Shown here: piece by piece, positions 45,129 through 56,139 of the stretch
Numbering within the stretch: position 1 is the stretch's first letter
Layout of the letters: each line of letters opens with the position of its first letter
Assembly: GCA_030220185.1 (NCBI GenBank)
Contig: JASPKZ010003416.1
Coordinates: 186,001 to 250,000 of the forward strand
Length of the DNA: 64,000 nucleotides
Origin: Diploptera punctata
Taxonomy: Eukaryota > Arthropoda > Insecta > Blattodea > Blaberidae
Direction of reading: 5' to 3'
Notes under the pieces: model-generated
The model's database searches: none
The model's input: the letters and a program-made list of their open reading frames with translations, nothing else
What the model was told of the DNA's origin: nothing
Made by a program: the position numbers and the translations under genes

Positions 45129-45606
45129 CTTACTTACTTACTTACTCACTGGCACTATCGAACCCGTAGGTTCATGGCCGCACGGACATAAGCTCTCCAT
45201 ACATCCCTATCCTGAGCCAATGCTTTCCAATCATTCCCTGTACAATCTACTTCCCTCAAATCATAGTTAATGTTGTTCTCCCACCTCATTCTTGGTCTAC
45301 CAACTGGGCGTTTTCCTTCTGGCTTTCCTACAAGAAGTTTCCATGCACGTCTTTCATTCCCCATACGTGCAACATGTCCTGCCCATCGCAGTCTACGAGA
45401 CTTAACTGTTCTTATTATATCTGGCTTCCTATAAAGACCATGTAGTTCATTGTTATGTAGTCTTCTCCATTCACCTGTCTCTTCATCTCTCTTTGGTCCA
45501 AAAATTTTCCTAAGAACTTTATTCTCAAATACTCGTAATCTCCTTTCCTCCCTTAAAGTAAGAGTCCATGTTTCGCACCCATATAATATAACTGGTAGAA
45601 TAATAG
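45129..45606 (-). mobile_element. Youngest-looking RTE-like LINE copy, 5'-truncated
   Basis: A 153-codon uninterrupted frame runs YKSIILPVILYGCETWTLTL, REERRLRVFENKVLRKIFGP, VKSRRLRWAGHVARMGNERR, to VRAAMNLRVR and stop, followed by a (GTAA)n tail. It is flanked by a 16-bp duplication ATTTATACAATATTTA (45113-45128 and 45607-45622). This is only the C-terminal domain after the RT core, so it cannot transpose. The clean duplication and open frame indicate recent insertion. Confidence 0.95.
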
Positions 45607-45622
45607 ATTTATACAATATTTA

Positions 45623-46265
45623 AATTTGGCAATTGTATTTTTTAGCTCGCGTCTGTGTTGTAGTATACGTTAAAATGTATGACTTACATCGATGGAGTCC
45701 GTGATTCGATTCTCGGCTGTACCACGGTTTTTTTTCTCGGTAGGTCTATATGTTTTGGAACCGAGTCCGATCACTCTCAAAAGACAAATGACTATATACT
45801 TGATAATAATTATGTGAAATATCGAAATCCGGTTAACAAAATTGAAATGTTGAAAGTCTGCGTCTCGCTAGCCAAGTGTCTTCTTCTGCTACCTTTTCTT
45901 AGTCAACGAGAGCAACTATTTCAGTCGGCCTTGGCTTTTCAGAGTTGACGCTGCAGTAGTAGGCCTACACATAGGAATTTCGTATTAGTGCGTCACCAGA
46001 CTCTGTTCATTGCAAAATTCTTGATTTCGTTCCAATTTTTGCCTTCTTGTTCAATTTTTGTAATTACTATGCAGTGACATATATATATTTTGCCTCCTCA
46101 TTGCCTAGAGAGACTCTTAATTAATTAAAATACATTTCTTCTTCAATTAATTTTGTATTACTATATTCGCTCATATTGGAGTCTTTCCTTGAAATACCAT
46201 TATTATATTTTTACAGTGATTTTTTAAATCGAAAAATGGCTGTTTATAAGCTCTCCTGATATCTT
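45623..46265. other. Unassigned; one tRNA-like box B
   Basis: 45690-45735 contains GTCCGTGATTCGATTCTCGGC, a SINE-like box B region. The 89-codon frame over it has no recognisable motif. Confidence 0.4.
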
Positions 46266-46269
46266 TCTA

Positions 46270-46720
46270 TCTAACTAACTATCTCACGGGTATTATCGAA
46301 TCCAAGGTCCATGGCCGCGCAGACATAAGCTCTCCATACATCCCTATTCTGAGCTAATGTTTTTCATTCATCCCTGTAAAATTTACTTCCCTCAAATCAT
46401 GTTAATGTTATTCTCCCACCTCATTATTTGCCTATCTACTGTATGTTTCTTTCAGGCTTTACTACAATGAGTTTCCTTGTCCCTCTTTCATTTACCATTC
46501 CTACCACGTGTCCTGCCCAACGCAGTCTACGATAATTAAATGTTCTTATTACATCTGGTTTCCATGAAGATCATGTACTGTAGTTCACTGATATGTAGAT
46601 TTCTCCATTCGCCTGTCTGTTCATCTCTCTTTGGTCCAAAAAAAATTCCTAGAACTTTATCCTCAAATACTGGTATGCTTTTCTCTTCCCTTAAAGCCTC
46701 ATATATTTCCGTTAATGCAT
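46270..46720 (-). mobile_element. RTE-like LINE 3' fragment (subfamily 1)
   Basis: Diverged from the 45129 copy (ACTATCTCACGGGTATTATCG at the 3' end to GGGAAGAGAAAAGCATACCAG), with many indels. No open frame survives. Confidence 0.8.
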
Positions 46721-47214
46721 AGTCTGCAAAAATGACCGTACATGATTTGTATCGTCAATTTAGAATTTTTAATAGTATTTTTCTTATGACGTCGTCAACG
46801 TATGAATTAAAGAATATAAATTCCTTGTTTTATCTCTAAATTATTACCGCTATTAGATTATCTACGCAAAAGCATAATGGTCTGCAGAATTGAAACAAAT
46901 GACAAAATGTAGTGAATGATTTAAGAAAGTAATATTTCCCCATGTACGAAGACTAACATACGTAATGAAAGATCGATCATTATAAAATAGTTAGTGGATG
47001 AATGGAAGACCTGAGGCCAGTAAAGTCATCAGTAATTTTATGAGGTTCTCTGTAATTTCTTTAATTTACCGCAACCGCACTTCGGTATATAAGAACGATG
47101 AATACTCACCAATTTTATTATGTAATCGTCAGTCATTTATTAACTTCTTATTAAGTCTAATGAATCGAAGTGAATGAAAAATTATTTATACAGAAAAATT
47201 TACCGAACTTACAA
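46721..47214. other. Unassigned stretch
   Basis: No coding or repeat signal recognised. Confidence 0.4.
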
Positions 47215-47440
47215 TTTGGAAGAAAATTTATATTCAGAAGTAGGCTATAAGGAAAAAGTAATGAACTTTTAAATTCCCCAGGAAAAGGATTTGATTTGAA
47301 AGTTCAGCGGTCAAATAAAGAGGAAAGTGGAAGCAACCTACAGAATCGCCAACCATCAATTTAACAGTCAGAACGAACTGATGATAGAATGCAATCATTC
47401 TGAATTATGTTCTCAAGAATTCTACAAATTATGAGGCGAG
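47215..47440 (+). mobile_element. Penelope-like C-terminal remnant
   Basis: AAGGAAAAAGTAATGAACTTTTAAATTCCCCAG-like sequence matches the 43700-43760 region (LLNSPGKGFDLK versus LLNSWGK.FDFE). It is followed by a decayed end with ATGAGGCGAGGCG, like the terminus at 43900. Confidence 0.5.
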
Positions 47441-47454
47441 GCGTCTATATCTTC

Positions 47455-48070
47455 TTCTTCTTCCTTTCCAGGATTAGGTCAATGCGACCTGTTCCGGTCT
47501 CAAGTCCATCGTTTCCTTGGCCGTCCCAAAGATATTTTCCCATGTGGTTTGTAGGTGTTGATCTTCTTGGGTAATCTTGTATTGTCCATTTTGTCTAAAT
47601 GTTCTTTCCATTGGCATTTGTGCTCTTCTAGTTTATCAACTATTGAAAATATCTCCAGTTCATTTCTTACTGATTCATTGTGTAATCTATCCATGCGTGT
47701 ACATCCTTTTATGGATCTTAAAAATTTCATTTCAGTGGTTTGAATGTGTGAGATATATTTTTTGTAAGTACCCAAGATTCAGATCCATATAAAAGAACAG
47801 GAACAGCCATAATTTTATAAAACCTGAGCTGAGTTTCTCTTCGAGTCTGTCGGAGGGTTCTTTTTATGGTGCCACACATCATTTGATATCGGTTTAATTT
47901 ATTATGTATATCGCAATCATAGCTATATATGTTATATCTGAACCAAGATAGTTAAAGTGTGCTATCTGTTCTATTATTTATTATTGATCACTATTTTTGT
48001 TTTGCCCTGAAAAGCCATAATTTTAGTTTTTGAAGTTGAGACTTTGAGATTATAATAGAGTCCTAATTGA
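47455..48070 (-). mobile_element. RTE-like LINE 3' fragment (subfamily 2)
   Basis: The minus strand reads KIMAVPVLLYGSESWVLTK-like then HIQTTEMKFLRSIKGCTRMD, RLHNESVRNELEIFSIVDKL and KISLGRPRKRW, followed by a (GAA)n tail at about 47452-47464. An RT-distal frame upstream is decayed. Confidence 0.85.
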
Positions 48071-48119
48071 TTCAACATGTAAATGGCTCTTTGTAAATCA
48101 TCCTCTGACTTTTAAAATA

Positions 48120-48120
<1 letters not shown>

Positions 48121-48178
<58 letters not shown>

Positions 48179-48206
48179 ATAGCAGCAGTAGTAGTAGTAG
48201 TAGTAT
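48121..48206 (+). repeat. (TAG)n microsatellite
   Basis: About 28 TAG/TAA/CAG units. The poly-leucine frame on the minus strand is a repeat artefact. Confidence 0.97.
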
Positions 48207-48239
48207 TGAAATGTTCTGAAGCTCTTGATTTGCCATCAT

Positions 48240-48685
48240 TCGCTTGCGGCTTCCCAATAATATTGAGCAATTTGGAATGGTGTTCCAACTATTTTCTGAA
48301 TATCAGCGCAGAACATAAGTGATCCTTGTTCATTATCGTATTTGTGTCCTTGCATACTATGCAGTGTAGAGAGTCTAGTAGCTTAATTTTATGTAGATGT
48401 GCTGCCAAGCAATCATGACCAGTTTCAAGACGAAATGATCCAACTGCAATTGATCGGGGGCTGTTTGGTATTGTATCTGATTCTAGTAATGTCTTCCATA
48501 TCTTGGTTTCACTTTGCATTTTGTTTTGTTCGGCTATATGGGATTTTATTTTCATTTTGGTGTAGAGTTGTACTGATTTGTAAGATAGGTAATTGATCTT
48601 ACTCTGTTGTATGAGTGTACCTTTTTTTGCAAGCATATCAGCCTTCTCATTACCTTCCACGCCCCAATTAAAATATTAGATTTTA
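48240..48685 (-). mobile_element. Jockey-type LINE, RNase H end and C-terminus
   Basis: The frame (48289-48660) begins in the conserved tail of an RNase H domain (VEGNEKADMLAKKGTL) and continues FRLETGHDCLAAHLHKIKLL, then HCIVCKD and MNKDHL. This is the zinc-binding C-terminal region typical of Jockey/R1-group ORF2 proteins, here translated from about the last 120 codons only. Confidence 0.85.
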
Positions 48686-48739
48686 AAATTTGCAGACTTA
48701 ATAACTAATAAACATTACACAATACTATAACTGTCGAAA

Positions 48740-48920
48740 CAATATTTAATGACAATCCATCTCCAGAAGATTACGTGGTAGACCTAAAAATAGATGGGAA
48801 GATGAAGTCATAAAGGCTATCAGACGAATGGACATAAGAATTTACCAGTCTACATCCAAAACCGAACACTCTTGAGACATTTTGTTCAGAAGGACAAAAC
48901 TTTCAAGTGAAGGGTTGTAG
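48740..48920 (+). mobile_element. RTE-like LINE C-terminal fragment
   Basis: Reads RRLRGRPKNRWEDEVIKAIR then RMDIRIYQSTSKTEHS. Short and isolated. Confidence 0.65.
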
Positions 48921-48949
48921 AAGAAGACATAATATTATATGTTGTTTAC

Positions 48950-49290
48950 AGCCCTGTTGTGCTCCTTGGACTTAGAGATCTACTTTCGAAAAAAGATCAT
49001 TGTGTTGTTTGTGTAATACGAGTATTGTAGATGTTCTGAAGTAAAATTTGTTGTATATTTATTTTCTGTAAGATTTCCATGAGTTTGGATATTTTATCTA
49101 TCAAACACTTTGTTGATATCAATAACGAGAAAATGCGTTTCTGAATTGAATTCTTGGATTGTTAGAAGCATCAATTTTATGGAAAAGATTGCATCCTTAT
49201 AACATCTGCCTTTCCGAAACTCATTGTGACAGAAACATGTTCTGAACCCTGTCAACTAGAACCAAAACAAATCAACAATGCCCTATTTTC
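48950..49290 (-). mobile_element. Reverse-transcriptase core remnant
   Basis: Minus strand: EFRKGRCYKDAIFSIKLMLL then ETHFLVIDINKVFD. This corresponds to the RT FRKGRS and FLDxxKAFD motifs with the conserved Ala mutated; the frame then decays. Orientation matches the LINE pieces to its left. Confidence 0.7.
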
Positions 49291-49555
49291 GTGTGTGGAA
49301 TACAATGATCACCTAGTTCTACTCTCCATTTCATAAGATAATATTTACCGCGATCCACTCTTAACTGCAAAATTGTAAGAACATTGTAATAGGCCTATAG
49401 AATCATCATCCAATTAAACAAAACTAATGATTTTCTTGCGGCAACAATTGTGTCAATTAGACTACAAAATTCAGGAAAGAGTTAATGAATTTAATTATCT
49501 CGCTACAATCTATTATTTCTAGTGGAATAGAAAAAAATAATTAAGTTTTTGGTTA

Positions 49556-49690
49556 ATCGGCCGCGGTAGTCAAATGGTTATGTTCCTTGGATCTATCTCC
49601 TAGAGTCGGGGGTTCAACCCAACTGTGGTCGATCGATTTTTAGTATAGAAAAATCCAAGGGACATGATAAAATTATCCACTGTACAATCA
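49556..49690 (+). mobile_element. SINE C, 5' part
   Basis: GCGGTAGTCAAATGGTTATG and GGGGGTTCAACCCAACTG, then AAAAATCCAAGGGACATG, match the first 130 bp of family C. Confidence 0.8.
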
Positions 49691-49699
49691 CTTTTTATA

Positions 49700-50167
49700 C
49701 TCACTGCAGTTGATTTTTAAAGATGAAGTTCGAGCCCTTCAGAGTAAAAAATTGTGCTGTGGGATCTTTGCCAGTATCTTTAATATCGTTGTATTATAAT
49801 TTAACATTTAAAACTGCCAGGAATAAAATAATAGCCATAACTTATAATCTACAATATCGTTGCAATATCATTTGACGGTAATTAAAACTATTAAAACAAA
49901 AATTATGCTCATAAATCATTTCAAAATTAAAATAATAATTTATTAAAAATGTTTAGGTGTCGCCAAATAATTAATAATAGTGAAATTTAAAGTTATATCG
50001 AGTAAACGGATTGACATTCAAATTTTTCATGTCAATGCTATTTTCTCAAAATTAGTTTTTCAGAGGGAGGCCTTTCCTTCAATGCAGCAATTCAATTATT
50101 CAGCAAGCAGTGAAACTATTATTTGGTCTATATATGAAACTTATGTAAGTGGTCTTGTTGATCCTAC
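49700..50167. other. Unassigned, probably intron of the Ig gene
   Basis: AT-rich, no repeat or exon signal recognised. It lies directly downstream (minus strand) of the donor of the Ig exon. Confidence 0.4.
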
Positions 50168-50300
50168 CTTGAGCCAGTCCCGGAGCCACACGACCTCGGG
50201 TTTGGGGTCACCCACGACCTCGCACAGTATAATCACCATGTCGCCCTCCACAGCTTCGGTCGATCTCGGCTTCGTAATAAACAGCGGTTCCTTAGAATAT
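50168..50300 (-). CDS. Immunoglobulin I-set domain exon (partial gene)
   Basis: The minus strand has an acceptor (TGTTTCAG) and a donor (CTCAAG|GTAGGA) enclosing 133 nt, one phase-1 base plus 44 codons. The translation, YSKEPLFITKPRSTEAVEGD then the B-to-C strand stretch, has the hallmarks of an I-set Ig domain. These are PxFxxxPxSxxxxEGD, Cys at residue 26 of the exon, and the core Trp at residue 38 in VVWLRDW. The domain is cut at K44, so the F-strand Cys must lie in another exon, which I cannot find nearby. GC content and codon quality are far above the surroundings. Tandem I-set domains of this style occur in muscle giant proteins (twitchin, Unc-89, Stretchin) and in adhesion proteins; I cannot tell which. 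This is the only clear exon of a conserved cellular gene in the window. Confidence 0.85.
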
Positions 50301-51105
50301 CTGAAACATACACATCATTATGAATTATTAATCAAAAGTTATACATCACGGACAGTTTGACAGTTTAACAGTTTAGTGGTACAGTAAGGATAAATTCAAT
50401 TTACGAAATTATTCTCGATAGAATCTTGTAATTTTGTATATATCTAGTTACCATGCCAAATATAAATAGTGTGTGCAAGAAGTTTCTTCCAATTTTTTTA
50501 AGAAATGTATTCAATTATTTATTTTTTTGTAAATTTGAATGACCTTTGAAAAATCGCTACTTTTTAAAAAAACTAATTTGAATATTTGTGACTGAATCTT
50601 TATCTGTAGTCCTCAGAAACAAAGTTTTCTATTAATTGTTTTACTACAAAATAGAAAAATATTGGATTACTGAAATACATGTCGCTTAGTGCAAATAAAA
50701 TGTATAAAAGCATGCATTTGCTGCTAATTTTAGCAAAATGCGATAATTATTTTTTAATAATGGTAAAAAAAACTGAAGCTGAGAATAAATCAGCTTAAAA
50801 GTTTGTAATCCCGAATAAATTCAAAGTCGCGGGGCCTTCCTTCTCTTTTTCTAGTCTGTATGATAGTTATGAATGTGGTATATAGATAAATAATTTATTA
50901 TACTCTTATTATGTGTACTATTATGTAAGAAATTTATTTTTTATATTTATTACATTTTTGAAACTTCATTCATAGATAAGCTATATGAAATCAATATGCA
51001 AATATGTTACCTATAGAAAAATGTGAAAAAGGACATTGAATGTTTCTTATCGGAGGGGGGGGGCAAAAATGTTATCTCACAGGTCAAGAATTCAAATTAG
51101 GGCAA
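50301..51105. other. Unassigned, probably intron
   Basis: AT-rich DNA upstream (minus strand) of the Ig exon. No second Ig-like exon was seen on either strand. Confidence 0.4.
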
Positions 51106-51109
51106 GTTA

Positions 51110-51600
51110 CGAGGGTGATACGGAAAGTAAGTTCCGGTATTTTATTTTCAGAAAACACACTATCGTAGGAATGTTACTTACGTACCAATGAAAAGTACAT
51201 ATTTGAGTTATTTTTCAACATTAGTTATTCCACTGGTCAGGAGTTCAAATTGAGGAAAATTACGAGAGTGAATCGGAAGGTAAGTTTCGTTATTTTATTT
51301 TCAGAAAACACTCTACTGTGTGCATGTTCCCTACATACCACTTTAAAGTATAGATTTAATTTATTTTGCAACATAATTTCCGTTTGCATTCAAACGTTTG
51401 TCATAACGCTTCACAAAATTCGAAACCCTTTCTGCGTGAAAGTCTGACGGTTGTGACTGTAACATCCATTGACTTTCTCCTTCCGTTTGAAATTGTGAAA
51501 TGGCGATTCTGTCTGATCACTTCATCCACTGTTGCAATAAGTTCATCATTCACAACAGACGCGCACGGTCCGCAGCTTTGAACGTTACAGAGTCCGTCTA
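51110..51600 (-). mobile_element. Mariner-like transposase 3' end
   Basis: The minus-strand frame gives RYDKRLNANGNYVAK and a stop (about 51366-51420), the C-terminal signature of a group of insect mariner-like transposases. Upstream the reading decays (MDVTVTTVRLSRRKGF). A terminal block (TACGARRGTGAWWCGGAARG) is present twice, at about 51109 and 51261, suggesting a duplicated end. Confidence 0.65.
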
Positions 51601-51910
51601 GAATATTTCAAGAACCCCACCGTCACTCATAAAGTGTCCGTACACTGAAAATGATGCGAGATGTGTCTGGTATTCGTATAATCGCATATACATATCCAGA
51701 AAATAAATAAGATGCATGTTTAAAAATGTATTTACAATAAGATTATCTGTTTTTTCTCCTACTTTGGTTTCCATGAAGAATAGTAACCAATAATTCATCT
51801 TCGATTTCCAAACACTGAAACTACCCTCACATGTACGAACTTATTCTTAAAGTTTGAAGGCTTTTCCGTTTAAGGGCGTTCAATATCTTTGATATTTATG
51901 GTCTGTATAA

Positions 51911-52288
51911 GCGGTGGACTAGTGGTTATGCTCCTTACCTCTGGTCCCGAGGATTGCGGGTTCAAACCCGGCTGGGGTCGATGGATTCTTTAGGACGGAA
52001 AAATCCAAGGAGCAAGTCCTTCGGGAGGGACTTTAAGCCGTGGGACCCGAGTCTGAAGGTTTTCAGGCTCGTAAAAAATCCTTAAGCCTGAATGAAAAGG
52101 CCTCTAAGCAAAATTTACCGAATTTTCCCGTCCTAGTACTACCTTGGTTTCCTAGATGCCAGTATGACCACGGACCACTCAAAAATTACATCTATACAAA
52201 AACAAGTGTAACTAAATTAATATGGTTCAAATTCTTCCCTGTAGGGGGAGAGCGCCTAAATCTCTGTAAAGGGAAAACATGGGCTTAC
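51911..52288 (+). mobile_element. tRNA-derived SINE, family C
   Basis: GCGGTGGACTAGTGGTTATG, box B GGGTTCAAACCCGG; almost colinear with 15798-16190 but missing about 15 bp (GTGAGGCGGAACGCTG) in mid-body. The 99-codon frame over it is spurious. Confidence 0.95.
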
Positions 52289-52319
52289 AAGAAGATAACC
52301 ACACTGATTTGGTGCGTAA

Positions 52320-52568
52320 AATTAAAATCAACAGATTGAGAAGGGAGAATCATTGGCTCGGGATGGACTCAAATAATCCACAGTTAATTCTGAAGAGACA
52401 CGGGAGATTGGACGACAATGGACCAGATGATTGGATTATGTTAAGAGGGACCTAGAAATCATAAGTGTTATGAAATGGAGGAATAAGGTTATTAATAGGA
52501 ATAAATAGAAAGACATTCTTAAGCAGGCCAAGACTCGACCAGAGTTATAGGCGCCGAGGATGATGATA
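52320..52568 (+). mobile_element. RTE-like LINE 3' tail
   Basis: Composite frame: RPDDWIM.RDLEIISVMKWR then NRNKWKDILKQAKTRPEL and APRMMM, with a GAT tail. It directly follows SINE C. Confidence 0.65.
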
Positions 52569-52689
52569 TTTCCAGTGATTTCTAACCTAACAAATATTGA
52601 TACTATTAATGCACCCATAAACTGAAAATGCAGAAAATGCCACTGATCGTGATAATGGTGATGAAAATGTTCATTGGCCTAGCTACGTT

Positions 52690-53215
52690 TGAATTCGTAT
52701 GCCCCGTAATCCGAGGCAATCATTGTAGTAGTAGTCGTCGTGGTCACTCTACTGCGAAGCATAGGGCCTTGATAAAACCTCGCCAACGAACTCTGCTGTT
52801 TGTCAATGCCTTTATTTCATTCCAACTCATCCCTGGCTGTTCAGTTTCATCCCTGATGGTATTACTCCATGTTATCCTAGGCCTTCCTCTTCGCCTTCTC
52901 AATCCTTGGTGTTCTAATAAAGTGTAATTTTTGTGATGTTATCATTCTCTCTCCTTAACACATGACCAACCCATTTTCATTTTCTAAATTTGATTTCTTT
53001 ACAAATTTAATTTTGATTCGTTCTTCTCCGAATTTCTTTATTTGCTGTAATCTCTGGCCACCATATACCCCAAGATATTTGTCAGGCAACGATTTACAAA
53101 GTTTTTCCATCTATTTCCTCTTTTGTTTTGTAGCCTTCCAAGTTTCAAGCCGTATAATAAAATATATTTCACATTTGAATTCAATAATCATAGTCTAAGT
53201 CTTAAGGAGTTTTTT
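52690..53215 (-). mobile_element. RTE-like LINE 3' fragment (subfamily 4)
   Basis: Minus strand: QGLRRRRGRPRITWSNTIRD then ETEQPGMSWNEIKALTNSRV and RWRGFIKAL. Upstream it is decayed (KMKMGWSCVKERE-like). It ends immediately before the duplicated promoter block at 53250. Confidence 0.75.
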
Positions 53216-53249
53216 TCGACCTCCAAATTGATTTCAATCGAGACAATCG

Positions 53250-53898
53250 CAGTCTTCACCAATATTATACTGAATCACGCCCTAACAGTAATCTACACAT
53301 TTCTAAATGTTGAAAGCATTGTCATTGATAAGGATAAACATGAACTGCTAGTGCCAATTAGATGCGGTAAAATTATTTAACATGTGTACTTAAAAACACC
53401 TCGTTACCTCAGTTATTTCCATAAAATATATCAGTAATCATTCACCTTTATATTTTATGTTCAAACAGACATAATTTCAAACGTTAATTCGGGCTGTAAA
53501 AGAACTCCAAGCGTGAAATGATAGGTTTCTGAGAAAGTTGTCGGCCCTTTCACGCTAAGATTTGAATTGCGACTTTAATTAGCAGAGTTGTTAAACAAGC
53601 GTCGTTAAATACAAATAATACCTACCTAGAATAGATAAAGTGACAAGAAAAACTAACATTTACATGCCATATTGTGAATTACGTTTCAATAAATTTAAGT
53701 AAAACTGTAATATATGTTCAATAAATTATTTTAATTTAACAAAAAGGCTGTAGTCATAAATTGCTTTAATAAAATGAATATTATTACATGCATTTTATTT
53801 TATAACTTACGAACATTTCTGTATAAAAAGCGATGAGCGTAGCGAATTGAACCACAGTCTACGCTTTTCGAAAACAATTGAAAAAAGTAAAACTAAAA
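53250..53898 (+). promoter_or_regulatory. Duplicated 5' flank and promoter of secreted-peptide gene 1
   Basis: About 650 bp are clearly homologous to 61405-62094, with conserved blocks GTCGGCCCTTTCACGCTAAG / GTCGACCCTTTCTCCTTAAG, GATTTGAATTGCG and GTGAATTAYRTTTCAATA. A TATA box (TATAAAA, 53822-53828) lies 77 bp before the ATG and is preserved with spacing 83 bp in the paralogue. The 5' UTR contains AAAACAATTGA in both. No known insect immune or hormone response element was recognised with confidence. Confidence 0.7.
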
Positions 53899-53973
53899 AT
53901 GAACTATCAATCAAACTGGATAATACTTGTATGCTTCATTGTTGTTATTTTTGGCACTTCCGTTCAAAGTGAG
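53899..53973 (+). CDS. Secreted cationic peptide gene 1, exon 1 (signal peptide)
   Basis: The 25 codons begin MNYQSNWIILVCFIVVIFGT and end SVQSE, a textbook signal peptide: short N-region, a core of about 11 hydrophobic residues and a small-residue cleavage region. The exon ends at GAG|GTAAGA, a strong donor in phase 0. The start was chosen because it is 77 bp after a TATA box and because the paralogue at 62095 has its ATG, 25-codon length, phase and donor at the same places (13 of 25 residues identical). No family is recognised. Inferred role: directing a small basic peptide to the secretory pathway. Intron 1 (about 3.2 kb) is filled with LINE, family-F, mariner and MITE sequence. Confidence 0.65.
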
Positions 53974-54084
53974 GTAAGAAAACATAAAGAGTCATACCTA
54001 ACTTATATTACATGCTTCTAAAAAACAATTTGATAATACTGAAAAAATGTAATTTTGAAATTAATATATTCATGACATCGGCAA

Positions 54085-55745
54085 ACAATAACTCAAACTA
54101 ACTCGCTGAACTATCATAATCGTAGGTTATGGGCGTGCAGATATAAGCTCTCCATATATCCCTATCCTGAGCTAGTGTTTTCCAATAATTCCCTGAATAA
54201 TATAGTTTCTTCAAATCATAGTTAACGTTATTCTCCCACCTCATTCTTGGTCTACCTATGGGCGCTTTCCCTCTGGCTTTCCTACAAGGAGTTCCCACGC
54301 CTCTCTATCATTCCCCATTCGTACCACATGTCATTCCCCTCGCAGTCTATGTGACATAACTATTCTTATATATATATATCCCATAAATAGTATTATGTAG
54401 TTCACTGTTATTATGTAGTTTTCTCCAATCGCCTATATGTTCATCTCTCTTTGATCCAGAAGTTTTTCTTTCCTCCCTTAATGTAGGATTCCATGATTCC
54501 ATCCATAACATATACTAACTATGAGAACAACAGTTTTATACATTTTCAGATTTTATTTTTCTGAGAGAAGTTGGGACGACGAAAGTCCATGTAGTGCATA
54601 ATAACATGCATTTCCAGAATTAAGCCTATGCTTAATTCCTTGTGCACCTGATTTCTGTTTGTTATTATTGTTCATAGGTATTTGAATTCACTCACTCTTT
54701 TTTCAAAATTTTCCTCAATTGTCATTAACTGTCCATTTCCTTTATATATGCATTTCTGTGTTTTTGATTTTATTTATGTTTACTTCCAGCCCCAAATTCT
54801 TAGTGTTACTGTGCGCGTTGGCCCTTAGTATCTCTTCACTATCGCCTAATAATATTACATTATCATAAGTATTGCCACGAGTGATTTCAAAATTATCGAT
54901 AAATTCACGACTCACGAAGTGAGGAATGAATTTATTTAGAGAATTTGGAAATCAAGAGTGGCATTTGTTGGGACTATTTAACGAATAAAATTAAGCTGTT
55001 TACTCACAAATCATTATTTAACTATAGTTATTTTAAAATATTTATATATTTAATGTAAATGGCGATGTTTGTAAACAAATGAGAAACGATTGGTACGTTT
55101 CATTTGCTTCTTTTGTTCGTCACTGCAACCAGATCATATTATTTATTGCCAAAGTAACGCAATATTGTAAGAATGCACTCTAGTGGTGACAAAATGAAAC
55201 ACGTCAAACTGTATATTAACTCATTTCTGATGTCCTATGATGTAAATATGAGAATTATATTTTTCTGTGAAAAAATACATTTAAGAAAGTCAAACAGTGG
55301 TTTCTTTTTTTTGGTAGTATAATCAATTGCTACAAATGTTTTTGTATTAACTCCCACATGCGGTATGTGTTGACATTCATGCACTATATATAAAATCAGG
55401 TAGCCGTATTTCTTCGTGCGTCAGTCACTGCAAAATAATGCTATGATCTATTCAGAATGTTAAAAAGGAGGTGCTTTCTTTATTATGATAAACTTTAGTT
55501 GGTAATTCTAGGCGAAACACGACTGTGATTTGTTGTAAATCAAAAATCATTGAAACGTGATTGGTCATTGACTCCCATTTGGGGCATAAGTTAAATAGTC
55601 AGCATAAACCAACAGCTTATAAATACCATTGAATTTTAGGCCTTCATCATCCTGTGAAGATTTGATGGAATGTTCTAGTAAAATAATAATTGAAAAATAG
55701 AGAAGATAGTGTATCTCCTTGCTTTAACCCAGTGTGAATTTGAAA
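54085..55745 (-). mobile_element. RTE-like LINE split by family F (in intron 1)
   Basis: 55605-55745 (minus) reads TGLKQGDTLSSLFFNYYL, then KFNGIYKLLVYA, the RT palm region preceding YADD. 54085-54868 continues with NVILLGDSEEILRANAHSNT, NLGLEVNINKIKN, and the C-terminal KAPIGRPRMRWENNVNYDL. The two pieces were contiguous before family F (54868-55605) arrived. Many stops. Confidence 0.8.
54868..55605 (+). mobile_element. Repeat family F copy
   Basis: About 740 bp homologous to 22280-22990; begins near CCACGAGTGATTTCAAAATT and ends CATTTGGGGCATAAGTTAAA. It sits inside the LINE exactly at the codons of the YADD motif. Confidence 0.75.
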
Positions 55746-55774
55746 ATAATCTGAAAACTATTTGCCTATATGCA

Positions 55775-56115
55775 ACAACTGGAACGAGATATCGAAATTT
55801 TGAGACGGAGATATCCAGTGAAAGCGAGACCCAAACTGCACGAACAACCAAGACAAAATTTCAGGAATTGGAAGGAATCGAACTGCTAGCACACCCAGCA
55901 TATATCCCTGATCTTCTGCCTTTAGATTATCTTCTGTTTCGATCCTTCGCCCATTTCGTGAGTGAAATTTCGAAAACATTGGAAATGGGTCTCAGCGAAT
56001 GCTTCGCATCAAAAATCAGAGGCTGTACCGTCGTCGTATAATAAATCTTCATGAAAGATGGCTCAAGACCATTAATTTCTTGTCAGAAAATTTTCTACTT
56101 AAAATTTTATTAAAA
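55775..56115 (+). pseudogene. Mariner transposase C-terminal pseudogene
   Basis: The frame ARTTKTKFQELEGIELLAHP then AYIPDLLPLDYLLFRSFAHF carries the third-aspartate region (HPAYxPDLxPxDY) of mariner transposases. After a frameshift it continues LRIKNQRLYRRRIINLHERW. The upstream catalytic domain is missing. It lies in intron 1 of the peptide gene. Confidence 0.9.
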
Positions 56116-56139
56116 AAGGGCATTCCTTACGAGGCAGTA

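Noticed and set aside
49980..50360. 126-codon plus-strand frame over the Ig exon
   Set aside because: It is antisense to the Ig exon, whose splice sites and domain residues are on the minus strand.
52040..52339. 99-codon frame
   Set aside because: Lies wholly in SINE C, which has no coding function.
55709..55979. Plus- and minus-strand frames as host exons of the peptide gene
   Set aside because: The plus frame is a mariner transposase remnant and the minus frame is its shadow; neither has splice sites in phase with exon 1.
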